Assembly (NCBI RefSeq): GCF_039530945.1
Contig: NZ_BAAAPC010000005.1
Span: 1-64,000 of the forward strand
Source of the DNA: Nocardiopsis_C rhodophaea
Lineage (GTDB): Bacteria > Actinomycetota > Actinomycetes > Streptosporangiales > Streptosporangiaceae
Direction of reading: 5' to 3'
DNA length: 64,000 nt
In this document: piece by piece, positions 16,078 through 23,480 of the stretch
How the letters are laid out: each line of letters starts with the position of its first letter
Position numbering within the stretch: position 1 is the first letter of the stretch
The notes under the pieces: generated by a model
Database searches by the model: none
What the model was told of the DNA's origin: nothing
Seen by the model: only the letters and a program-made list of their open reading frames with translations
Translations under genes and position numbers: made by a program

Positions 16078-17529
16078 GTGCGCACACGCCTCGTGACCGT
16101 GCTGCTCGTCGCGATCGCCGCGATCCTGGTGATCCCGACGTCGGCAGCGGCAGACGTCCAAGGCGGTGAGTCGCTGACCGGACAGATCCGCGCCCCAGGG
16201 AGCGACGAGGGTGTCGAGGGCATCGGCATCACCGTCACCCAGGACGGCGCGGACATCGGAACGGCGACCACCGACTCTGCCGGCGAATGGACTGTGGAAC
16301 TCCCCGACCCGGGGGACTACCGCGTGGTCCTGGACGAAGAGTCCATACCCGACGAGTTCGCCCTCCGGGCGAAGCCCGGCCCCGAGCGGGAGGTGACCGT
16401 ACGGGAGGGCCGCTCCTTCACCGTGGTCTTCCCCCTCGTCCCCGCCGGGGAGGAAGCCGTGGAAAGCACACCTGACTCCCCAGCGCCCGACGACGGGGAA
16501 GCGGACGGCGCCTCACCGGGGGAGGGGGCCACACCCGTCGGCGACGAGGAAGAGGGTGTGGTCGAGGCTCCCGGGGTCGAGGCCGGAACGCCCTTCGGCT
16601 CGAAGGTCCTGCAGCTCGCCCTCTCCGGTGTCATCTTCGGCCTGATCATCGCGATGTCCGCCGTCGGCCTCTCACTGATCTTCGGCACCACCCGGATGAT
16701 CAACTTCGCCCACGGCGACATGGTCACCTTCGGCGCGATGATGGCGATGATGTTCAGCAACATGGCGCTGTTCTCCAGCTTCAACGCCCTCTTCGACGGC
16801 GTCCCCGTGCTGGACTTCGCCACGAACCCCCTGGTCGTCGCCCTCATCCTGGCGGTCGTCCTCGGTGGCCTGCTCGGCGCTGCCATGGAACGGTTCCTCT
16901 GGCGCCCGCTGCGCCGCCGCAACGTCGCACTGATCCAGATGTTCATCGTGACGATCGGCCTCGCGCTGATCCTGCGGCACCTGCTCCTCGTCGGCTTCGA
17001 TGCCCGGCGCACCAAGTACCCAGAGTTCCGTATCCAGGAGATGATGCAGCTCGGCCCGTTCGCGATCACCCCCCGCGACCTCACCATCCTGCTGCTGTCG
17101 GTAGCGGTCCTGGTTGCGGTGGCGAGCATGCTGCAGTTCACCCGCATCGGGAAGGCGATGCGCGCCGTCTCCGACAACCGGGACCTCGCCGAATCGTCCG
17201 GTATCGACGTCGACCGGGTCACGCTCTACGTGTGGGGTCTCGGCGGCGCCCTATCGGCGCTGGGCGGTGTGTTCCTCGGACTCAACCAGACCGTCTACTG
17301 GCAGATGGGCTTCCACCTGCTGCTGCTGATGTTCGCGGCGGTGATTCTGGGCGGTCTCGGTACCGCCTACGGGGCGATGGTCGGTGGCCTGATGATCGGC
17401 CTGATCGCGCAGCTGTCGACGCTGTGGTTCGCGCCGCAGCTGATGAACGCCTGGGCGCTGGCGATCATGATCATCGTCCTGCTGGTCCGGCCGCAGGGAA
17501 TTCTGGGCAGACGCGAGCGGGTCGGATAG
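16078..17529 (+). CDS. livH: Branched-chain amino acid ABC transporter permease LivH, with exported N-terminal domain
   Basis: Permease of the HAAT-family importer. Residues ~1-25 form a signal peptide or first membrane segment. Residues ~28-125 resemble a carboxypeptidase-regulatory/CNA-B-like beta-sandwich (SLTGQIRAPGSDEGVEGIGI). An acidic Pro/Glu-rich linker follows. The LivH core begins near residue 175 (VIFGLIIAMSAVGLSLIFGT), with the conserved NFAHGDMVTFGA. Family members are usually ~290 residues; this has 483. GTG at 16078 is preferred because AAGGAG (16067-16072) precedes it by 5 bases, whereas the GTG at 16072 overlaps that site. livM follows after 13 bases. Confidence 0.92.
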   Translation: MRTRLVTVLLVAIAAILVIPTSAAADVQGGESLTGQIRAPGSDEGVEGIGITVTQDGADIGTATTDSAGEWTVELPDPGDYRVVLDEESIPDEFALRAKPGPEREVTVREGRSFTVVFPLVPAGEEAVESTPDSPAPDDGEADGASPGEGATPVGDEEEGVVEAPGVEAGTPFGSKVLQLALSGVIFGLIIAMSAVGLSLIFGTTRMINFAHGDMVTFGAMMAMMFSNMALFSSFNALFDGVPVLDFATNPLVVALILAVVLGGLLGAAMERFLWRPLRRRNVALIQMFIVTIGLALILRHLLLVGFDARRTKYPEFRIQEMMQLGPFAITPRDLTILLLSVAVLVAVASMLQFTRIGKAMRAVSDNRDLAESSGIDVDRVTLYVWGLGGALSALGGVFLGLNQTVYWQMGFHLLLLMFAAVILGGLGTAYGAMVGGLMIGLIAQLSTLWFAPQLMNAWALAIMIIVLLVRPQGILGRRERVG

Positions 17530-17542
17530 GGGAGTAACGACG

Positions 17543-18529
17543 ATGGACATTTTGAACATCCTCACCGCCTCCCTGGAGTCGGCGATCGGGCCGATCGCGG
17601 CGATCTATGTGCTCGCGGCCATTGGGCTCAACATGCACTTCGGCTACACGGGCCTGCTCAACTTCGGTCAGGTCGGTTTCATGCTGGTCGGCGCTTACGG
17701 CGTGGCCATCCCCGTGGTCGTCTATGACCAGCCGCTGTGGGTCGGCCTGCTGGTGTGTGTCGCGTGCTCGGCGCTGCTGGCCCTGCTTTTGGGTATCCCG
17801 ACGTTGCGGCTGCGCGCCGATTACCTGGCCATCGCCACGATCGCGGTGGCGGAGGTCGGGCGCCTGGTGTACCGCGCGGAGTTCGCCCGACCCCTCACCG
17901 GTGGCGTGTACGGCCTGCAGGGCTTCGCCACCGATTTCAATGAGCTCAACCCGATCCCGTCCGGGCGCTACGACTTTCTCGTCGTCTCCTATTCCTCCCG
18001 TCAGCTGTGGCTGATGATCGCCATCTGGGGCCTGGTGGCGCTGGCGCTGGCGATTACGGCGCTGCTGATCCACAGCCCCTGGGGCCGTGTTCTCAAGGGC
18101 ATCCGGGAGGACGAGGACGCCGTGCGCAGTCTCGGCAAGAACGTTTTCGCCTACAAGATGCAGAGCCTGGTGCTGGGCGGGGTGTTCGGCGGATTGGCCG
18201 GCGCGATGATCGCGCTGAATCAGCAGAACATCACGGCGGACCAGTTCATGCCGCAGGTGACGTTCTACCTGTGGGCGATGCTGCTGCTCGGCGGCGCTGG
18301 GCGCACGTTCGGCCCGGTGATCGGACCGGTGGTGATGTGGTTCCTGCTCACCGCGTTCGATGAGACGTTGCGGACGCTTTCTCGGGCGGGGGTGCTGCCG
18401 TTCATCGGCAACGCCGACATCGGTGCGTTGCGGCACGCGTTCGTGGGCATCGCGCTGGTGCTGCTGATCATCTATCGGCCGCAGGGAATCATCGGTAACC
18501 GCAAGGAGATGCTGGTCAATGTCAAGTGA
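17543..18529 (+). CDS. livM: Branched-chain amino acid ABC transporter permease LivM
   Basis: Second membrane subunit, 328 residues with 8-10 hydrophobic segments. Diagnostic sequences are NMHFGYTGLLNFGQVGFM near the N-terminus and the cytoplasmic coupling loop SPWGRVLKGIREDEDAVRSLGK. It pairs with LivH to form the channel energised by LivG and LivF. The ATG has GGGGAG upstream and lies 13 bases after livH; its 3' end overlaps livG by 11 bases, indicating translational coupling. Confidence 0.95.
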   Translation: MDILNILTASLESAIGPIAAIYVLAAIGLNMHFGYTGLLNFGQVGFMLVGAYGVAIPVVVYDQPLWVGLLVCVACSALLALLLGIPTLRLRADYLAIATIAVAEVGRLVYRAEFARPLTGGVYGLQGFATDFNELNPIPSGRYDFLVVSYSSRQLWLMIAIWGLVALALAITALLIHSPWGRVLKGIREDEDAVRSLGKNVFAYKMQSLVLGGVFGGLAGAMIALNQQNITADQFMPQVTFYLWAMLLLGGAGRTFGPVIGPVVMWFLLTAFDETLRTLSRAGVLPFIGNADIGALRHAFVGIALVLLIIYRPQGIIGNRKEMLVNVK

Positions 18530-19454
18530 CGCGATGGAGCCCGGAGGCCAGGGCGCGGGCGCCGTGCTCGACCGGATGGCCGGTGTCGAGCCGCGTCCGG
18601 GCGTGGCCAAGCCGGATCCGATTCTGCGGGCGAGCGGGGTGCGCCGCTCGTTCGGCGGGCTGACGGCGGTGGACGTGGAGCACTTGGAGGTGCAGCGGGG
18701 CACGATCACCGCGCTCATCGGTCCGAACGGGGCCGGGAAGTCGACGTTGTTCAACCTGCTGACTGGGTTCGACCGGGTGGACGCGGGCGAGTGGTCCTTC
18801 GAGGGCCGTCGGCTGAACGGTATGCCCGGCCACAAGGTGGCCCGTAACGGCATGGTGCGCACTTTCCAGCTCACGAAGGCGCTGACCCGGATGACGGTGC
18901 TGGACAACATGCTGCTGGCGGCTCAGGGGCAGATAGGCGAGCGGTTCTTCGGTTCGTTTTTGCGGTGGCGGTGGGCTGAGCAGGAGCAGGCCAACGTGCG
19001 GCGCGCCATGGAGCTGCTGGAGCGCTTCAGGCTCGACACCAAGAAGGACGACATCGCGGGCAGCCTGTCCGGGGGTCAGCGCAAGCTGCTGGAGATGGCC
19101 CGCTCGCTGATGGTGAACCCGTCCATGGTGATGCTGGACGAGCCGATGGCCGGGGTGAACCCGGCGTTGGTGCAGTCGCTGCTTGGGCACATCACGGCGC
19201 TGCGCGACGACGGCATGACGGTGCTCTTCGTCGAGCACGACATGGACGTCATCATGGGGATCAGCGATTGGATCGTGGTTTTGGCCCAGGGGCAGGTGAT
19301 CGCCGAGGGGCGGCCCGACGACATCCGGTCCAACGAGCAGGTCATCGACGCCTACCTGGGCGCGCATCACGATGACCCCGGCAGTGGCGGGGACTCCGCC
19401 GCCGGAGGTTCCGGCGATGAGGGCACCGCGGCGGGCCAGGAGGAGGGAAGATGA
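18519..19454 (+). CDS. livG: Branched-chain amino acid ABC transporter ATP-binding protein LivG
   Basis: ATPase subunit of the liv importer, 311 residues. Walker A is GPNGAGKST, signature LSGGQRKLLEMARSL, Walker B VMLDEPMAG and the switch His in FVEHDMDV. The first ~35 residues and the Gly/Ser-rich tail after residue ~280 exceed the usual ~255-residue length and look disordered. It overlaps livM at the start and livF by 4 bases (ATGA) at the end. Confidence 0.95.
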   Translation: MSSDAMEPGGQGAGAVLDRMAGVEPRPGVAKPDPILRASGVRRSFGGLTAVDVEHLEVQRGTITALIGPNGAGKSTLFNLLTGFDRVDAGEWSFEGRRLNGMPGHKVARNGMVRTFQLTKALTRMTVLDNMLLAAQGQIGERFFGSFLRWRWAEQEQANVRRAMELLERFRLDTKKDDIAGSLSGGQRKLLEMARSLMVNPSMVMLDEPMAGVNPALVQSLLGHITALRDDGMTVLFVEHDMDVIMGISDWIVVLAQGQVIAEGRPDDIRSNEQVIDAYLGAHHDDPGSGGDSAAGGSGDEGTAAGQEEGR

Positions 19455-20359
19455 GCGAGCACCCGGAGGCGGGCCCCCGCCCCACACCCGATCACGGGCG
19501 GGACCCTGGGGAAGGCCCGGCGCACCAGTATCCGCATGACCACGGGCCCGAGACGCCGGAGGATGCGGCCGCCCTGCAGCACGCGCGTGAGGACGTGCTG
19601 GAGCACGTCGGCCGCACGGTGATCGAGGACTATTCCGACTACCTTCTGGTCGCCGATGAGATCAAGGCGGGGTACGTCCCCGAGGTCAACATCCTCAACG
19701 GCTGCACCCTGACCCTGGGGGAGGGGGAGGTCGTCGGCATCATCGGTCCCAACGGGGCGGGCAAGTCCACGCTGATTAAGACGATCTTCGGGCTGATCCC
19801 TGTGCGCGAGGGCTCGATCGTGCTGCGCGAGGAGAGCATCGCCAATCTCAGCGCCCATGAGCTGGTGTCGCGCGGGGTCGGCTACGTGCCGCAGACGCGA
19901 AACGTGTTCCCGTCGCTCACTGTCGAGGAGAACCTGGAGATGGGCGCCTTTTTGCGCCCGAAGTCGTTCCAGCGGCGCTTTGACGCGGTGGCCGAGGTGT
20001 TCCCGCTGCTGGCGCAGCGCCGTCGGCAGAAGGCGGGGGCGTTGTCGGGGGGTGAGCGCCAGATGGTCGCGATGGGACGCGCTCTGGTGATGGAGCCGTC
20101 CGTGCTGCTGCTGGATGAGCCCACCGCCGGCCTCTCGCCGATTTTCCAGGACGACGTGTTCCGGCGCGTCAAGGAGATCAACGCGACCGGCGTCTCGGTG
20201 ATCATGGTGGAGCAGAACGCCCGCCGCTGCCTGCAGATTTGCGACCGCGGCTATGTCCTGGACCAGGGCCGCAACGCCTACACGGGGACGGGCAGGGAGC
20301 TGCTGGACGATCCCAACGTCGTCGAGCTGTACTTGGGGACCCTGGCGAAGGCGGGGTAG
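19451..20359 (+). CDS. livF: Branched-chain amino acid ABC transporter ATP-binding protein LivF
   Basis: Second ATPase subunit, 302 residues. Walker A is GPNGAGKST, signature LSGGERQMVAMGRAL and Walker B LLLDEPTAGLSP. The core starts near residue 60 (YLLVADEIKAGYVPEVNILNG); the first 60 residues are a His/Pro/Glu-rich extension absent from typical ~235-residue LivF. The ATG overlaps the livG stop. It is the last gene of livHMGF. Confidence 0.94.
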   Translation: MSEHPEAGPRPTPDHGRDPGEGPAHQYPHDHGPETPEDAAALQHAREDVLEHVGRTVIEDYSDYLLVADEIKAGYVPEVNILNGCTLTLGEGEVVGIIGPNGAGKSTLIKTIFGLIPVREGSIVLREESIANLSAHELVSRGVGYVPQTRNVFPSLTVEENLEMGAFLRPKSFQRRFDAVAEVFPLLAQRRRQKAGALSGGERQMVAMGRALVMEPSVLLLDEPTAGLSPIFQDDVFRRVKEINATGVSVIMVEQNARRCLQICDRGYVLDQGRNAYTGTGRELLDDPNVVELYLGTLAKAG

Positions 20360-20431
20360 GCCCGGCGCGGTGCCGCGTCGACGCCCCGGCCGTCATGGCG
20401 CCGACGCGGGAAACGCGAGCACGCACAACAG

Positions 20432-20459
20432 GGGGCGGTGCCTGAAGGGCGCCGCCCCC
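20432..20459 (+). terminator. Probable terminator after livF
   Basis: GGGGCGGTGCC pairs with GGCGCCGCCCC across a short loop with one G-U pair. It lies 73 bases after the livF stop and ends in CT without a T-tract. Confidence 0.5.
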
Positions 20460-20489
20460 TCGGTCATGTGCGGGAGACCTCGCCGACCG

Positions 20490-20674
20490 GAGGTCTGCTG
20501 GGCGGCCTTGTCGGCGTCCGTCCTGCCCGGTGTTCTTGGGTGAAGAGCGGCACCGAGGGCGGTGGGGGCTGGGGGCGCTGGGCTTCCCGGGTGATGGGGA
20601 GGGGATGGGCCAGCGGTGTCGGCCCGCTTGCCGGTCAGGTCCCCGGTGGAGCTGCGATGGCGGCGGCGACGGCG
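20490..20674 (+). repeat. Left arm of a large imperfect inverted repeat
   Basis: About 185 bases that align, by eye at roughly 70-75% identity, with the reverse complement of 21067-21248. Shared blocks include CTGCTGGGCGGCCTTG and GGGGCTGGGGGCGCTGG. Translated in one frame, both arms read GGLLGGL.G.R..RCS.VKSG, but neither looks like an expressed gene. Confidence 0.65.
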
Positions 20675-21066
20675 GTGGTCGGGGGGCTCCCTTTCGGCCA
20701 CCGGCGGGCCCCGAAAGCCGGTGGGACAGAGCCGCCCCGGGCTCGGGCAGGTGCCGGGAGCATGGGCAGGTCGGCTTCGGACGTGCGGGGCGGTGCCTTA
20801 AAGACGGCCGCACGCCGGGAGTTCCGCCTCGCGTGCGGAGCCTTCCGCGATCCGGGAGCACTCCACCCCCGCAGGCCCCCTCTGGCGATGATCATGGGGA
20901 TGGTCCCGGCAAACCGGACAGAATCGGGACCATCCCCATGATCATCGCGGGGAACTTGTGGCAAACCGGTCATATCCGGCGCGCGGCGGCCCACAAACCG
21001 GATTCCGGGCCGCCCGCATAGCCCGCCCCGGAGCCGACACGCGGCGCCCCACCCCCAGCCCTCGTC
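20675..21066. other. Spacer of the palindromic island
   Basis: This ~390-base stretch between the repeat arms has no supportable gene. It contains the 23-bp perfect hairpin at 20886-20947 and three copies of CAAACCGG (near 20910, 20962 and 20994). Confidence 0.55.
20886..20947. repeat. Perfect 23-bp inverted repeat
   Basis: Positions 20886-20908 are the exact reverse complement of 20925-20947, with a 16-base loop. The stem contains TGATCATGGGGATGGTCCC. It sits near the centre of the larger inverted repeat and has no T-tract. Confidence 0.85.
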
Positions 21067-21248
21067 GTTGCCGCCCTCGCTCCTCCACCCGAAGGGAGAC
21101 CAGCGAAGCGGGCCGACGTCGCTGCCCGGCCCGGCCGCATCCCCAGAGACGACCAGCGCCCCCAGCCCCCTGCCCTTGTCGCTGCCGCTTTTCACCACCG
21201 AACACCGGATGAGCCGACTACCGGCAAGGCCGCCCAGCAGGCCCCCTG
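21067..21248 (-). repeat. Right arm of a large imperfect inverted repeat
   Basis: Inverted counterpart of 20490-20674. The strongest shared tract on the minus strand begins CTGCTGGGCGGCCTTG and continues through CGGTGTTC and GTGAAAAGCGGCA. Confidence 0.65.
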
Positions 21249-21262
21249 CCCCTGGCAGCACC

Positions 21263-21296
21263 TGGGCCCCCGGACGGCGGTCCGGGGGCCCAGGCG
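21263..21296 (-). terminator. Terminator after the liv binding-protein gene
   Basis: Perfect 14-bp stem (21263-21276 with 21283-21296) and 6-base loop, 34 bases past the minus-strand stop at 21331. Confidence 0.75.
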
Positions 21297-21330
21297 GTGC
21301 GAGGGTGATGGTTTTCGGTGGGGCGGTGGG

Positions 21331-22560
21331 CTACGGGACGGTGATGGACTCCTGCCTCACGTGCTTGCCACCGTCCTCGAATCCGTAGACCTGGAAGGTG
21401 GCCTGGCTGACGTCGCCCTTCTCATCCAGGTTGATGGGGCCGCTGACGCCCTCGTAGTCGATGTCCTTGCCCTCGCGGATCAGGTCGCGGCACTGGGCGA
21501 AGGTGGTGCACTTCTCGCCGTCCTGGGTGACGGGGGCGAGTTCCTTGACGAACACGGTCGGGTCGGTGCTTTCGGCCTGCTCGGCGGCGAGCGCCGCCAC
21601 GATGGCGCAGTCGTAGACCTGGCTGGAGAACTGCAAGAGCTCCAGGTCCTCGTCGAACGCCTGCAGGTCCTTGACGAAGCCCGCTTCACCGACGTCGGGC
21701 GCGGTGCCCTGGAACCCGTCGATGATGCCGGGGTTGTCCGAGTCGACCGAGGAGCCGAGCGTCTCGTCGTTCAGGCCGTCCGTGCCGTACATCTGGTCGG
21801 CGTCCACTCCGGACTCCAGCAGGCCGGTGATGATCTGCACGCCCTCCTCGAAGGAGACCATGATGACGGCGTCGGTCTCCTGGTTGGCGATCTCCGTGAC
21901 CACGGAGTCGAAGTTCGGGGCGTTGGGGTCGTAGCCTTCCTTGTACTTGACCTCGATGCCGTTGTCTTTCATGGCCTGGGCGGCGGCGTTGGCCAGGCCC
22001 TCGCCGTAGTCGTCGGCGCGGTAGGCGATGGCGACGTTCTGGTGGCCGTCGCTGGCGACCTTCTGCGCGAGGACGGGACCTTGGAGCAGGTCGCTGGGGG
22101 CGGTGCGGTAGTAGTACTCGGTCGGCTTCTCCTCGGTGAGTCCGGGCGCGGTGTTGGAGCCGGAGCACTGGACCGTGTCCGCGCCGGTCACCGTGTCGAT
22201 GATGGCCAGGGTCATGCTGGAGCTGGCGGCGCCGAGGACGACGTCCACGTCGTTGTCGATCAGCCGCTGCGCGGCGTCGTTGGCCTGTGCGGCGTCGTTG
22301 GCTTCGTCGCCGGTGAGGATGGCGGGGACCTCCTGGTCGAGCACGCCCCCTGCTTCGTTGATCGTGTGCAGTGCGAATTTCGCGGCGCTGACCTGGGGCG
22401 GCCCGAGGTGGGAGAGGTCGCCCGTCTCCGGGAAGACGTACCCGAACTGCAGCGCTTCGCTGTCCGCTCCGTCGCCGTTTCCGCAGGCGGCGGCTCCGAG
22501 GGTGATGGCCGCGGCCGCCGCGGCGAGGCTGAGGGGCTTCTTGCCTGGCATCCCTGGCAT
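21331..22560 (-). CDS. livK: Branched-chain amino acid ABC transporter substrate-binding lipoprotein
   Basis: A 409-residue periplasmic-type binding protein of the Leu/Ile/Val family. The lipobox LGAAAC is near residue 25, so it is exported and lipid-anchored outside the membrane. The mature start LQFGYVFPETGDLSHLGPPQ is the family's N-terminal lobe. Many acidic residues fit a secreted actinobacterial protein. ATG at 22560 has GGAGAG 6 bases upstream; an in-frame TTG at 22578 would include that site. It probably delivers substrate to LivHMGF, although it is inverted and separated from them by the palindromic island. Confidence 0.92.
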   Translation of the reverse strand: MPGMPGKKPLSLAAAAAAITLGAAACGNGDGADSEALQFGYVFPETGDLSHLGPPQVSAAKFALHTINEAGGVLDQEVPAILTGDEANDAAQANDAAQRLIDNDVDVVLGAASSSMTLAIIDTVTGADTVQCSGSNTAPGLTEEKPTEYYYRTAPSDLLQGPVLAQKVASDGHQNVAIAYRADDYGEGLANAAAQAMKDNGIEVKYKEGYDPNAPNFDSVVTEIANQETDAVIMVSFEEGVQIITGLLESGVDADQMYGTDGLNDETLGSSVDSDNPGIIDGFQGTAPDVGEAGFVKDLQAFDEDLELLQFSSQVYDCAIVAALAAEQAESTDPTVFVKELAPVTQDGEKCTTFAQCRDLIREGKDIDYEGVSGPINLDEKGDVSQATFQVYGFEDGGKHVRQESITVP

Positions 22561-22866
22561 CGAGGACTCTCCGTTCAACCGGCTGGTAGCGATGGGGACG
22601 GGTCGCCGTTCGAAGCCGTGTGATGGTGGCTCCGCTTAATGTTCGGCGTTAGCGCGACTTAATCACCAGCGTTCGCGAACCGGAAGATTGTTGGTCATGT
22701 CGGTGCAGAGTCGGGTTCATGCCGTTATCGCTCTGTAGTCATGTTTCGCGGGTAAAGGCGCAGATAAGAGCGGTTTGGCGGCACATCTCGCGACGCAGTG
22801 GCCGGGTGTTGTCACTCTGGGTGATCATATGGTCGGGGGTCAGCCATGTTTTTCCCCGGAGACGAC
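22561..22866. other. Intergenic region upstream of livK
   Basis: This 306-base stretch must hold the livK promoter. It is AT-richer than average. I see no gene and no confident -10/-35 pair. Confidence 0.4.
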
Positions 22867-22901
22867 AAAAGGGTGGGGCCACCGGATCGGTGGCCCCACC
22901 C
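22867..22901 (-). terminator. Terminator after the thioesterase gene
   Basis: Perfect 14-bp stem (22871-22884 with 22888-22901), 3-base loop, followed on the minus strand by TTTT. Confidence 0.85.
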
Positions 22902-22940
22902 CGCTGGGATGGATTTGATGGAACCGGGATCGGGTTCGCG

Positions 22941-23357
22941 TCAGGCGTCGCGCAGCATGCAGGTCAGGCGGGAGGTGCACACCCGCCGTCCCTCGTCATC
23001 GGTGATGACGATGTCCCAGGTGGCCAGCGTGCGGCCGAGGTGCACCGCGGTGGCCACACCGGTCACGTGCCCCTCGGTGGCGCTGCGGTGGTGCGTGGCG
23101 TTGATCTCGATGCCGACGGCGATCCGGCCCTCGCCCGCGTGGATCGCGGAGCCGACCGACCCCAGGGTCTCGGCGAGGACGCACGACGCGCCGCCGTGCA
23201 GCAGGCCGTAGGGCTGCGTGTTGTTCGCGACGGGCATCCGGCCCACGACGCGCTTGGCCGAGGCCTCGCTGATCTCGACCCCCATCCTCTCCCCGAGCCC
23301 GCCGCCCGGGTTGGCGTTCCCCATGAGCTCGGCGAGCTGCTCTGCGTCCAGCGTCAT
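22941..23357 (-). CDS. PaaI-family hotdog thioesterase
   Basis: A 138-residue single hotdog-fold protein that probably hydrolyses an acyl-CoA thioester. The motif NNTQPYGLLHGGASCVLAETLGS contains the HGG turn and the catalytic acidic residue on the hotdog helix, as in PaaI and YbgC relatives. The ATG at 23357 is preceded by AGGGGA; the same frame stays open far upstream but only as the antisense of polA. It is divergent from polA with 123 bases between. The substrate is unknown; a paralogue also neighbours polA in Streptomyces, as I recall. Confidence 0.85.
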   Translation of the reverse strand: MTLDAEQLAELMGNANPGGGLGERMGVEISEASAKRVVGRMPVANNTQPYGLLHGGASCVLAETLGSVGSAIHAGEGRIAVGIEINATHHRSATEGHVTGVATAVHLGRTLATWDIVITDDEGRRVCTSRLTCMLRDA

Positions 23358-23468
23358 CGTCCCCTGCCCTCTCTCGAAATTCTCAGCGCGGCGCCCGAGA
23401 ACGCGGGCCGCCACGGATGACCTGGCGCGTCCAACCGCCAGGGGCGCGCAAATGTCCCCACCGCATCC

Positions 23469-23474
23469 TAGGAT
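23469..23474 (+). promoter_or_regulatory. -10 box (TAGGAT) of polA
   Basis: TAGGAT ends 6 bases before the GTG at 23481, predicting a leaderless polA mRNA. No Shine-Dalgarno is present. Confidence 0.55.
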
Positions 23475-23480
23475 TTGCTT

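Noticed and set aside
20438..21261. Open frames in the palindromic island as real genes
   Set aside because: They follow repeat symmetry, occur on both strands and lack ribosome-binding sites or known domains.
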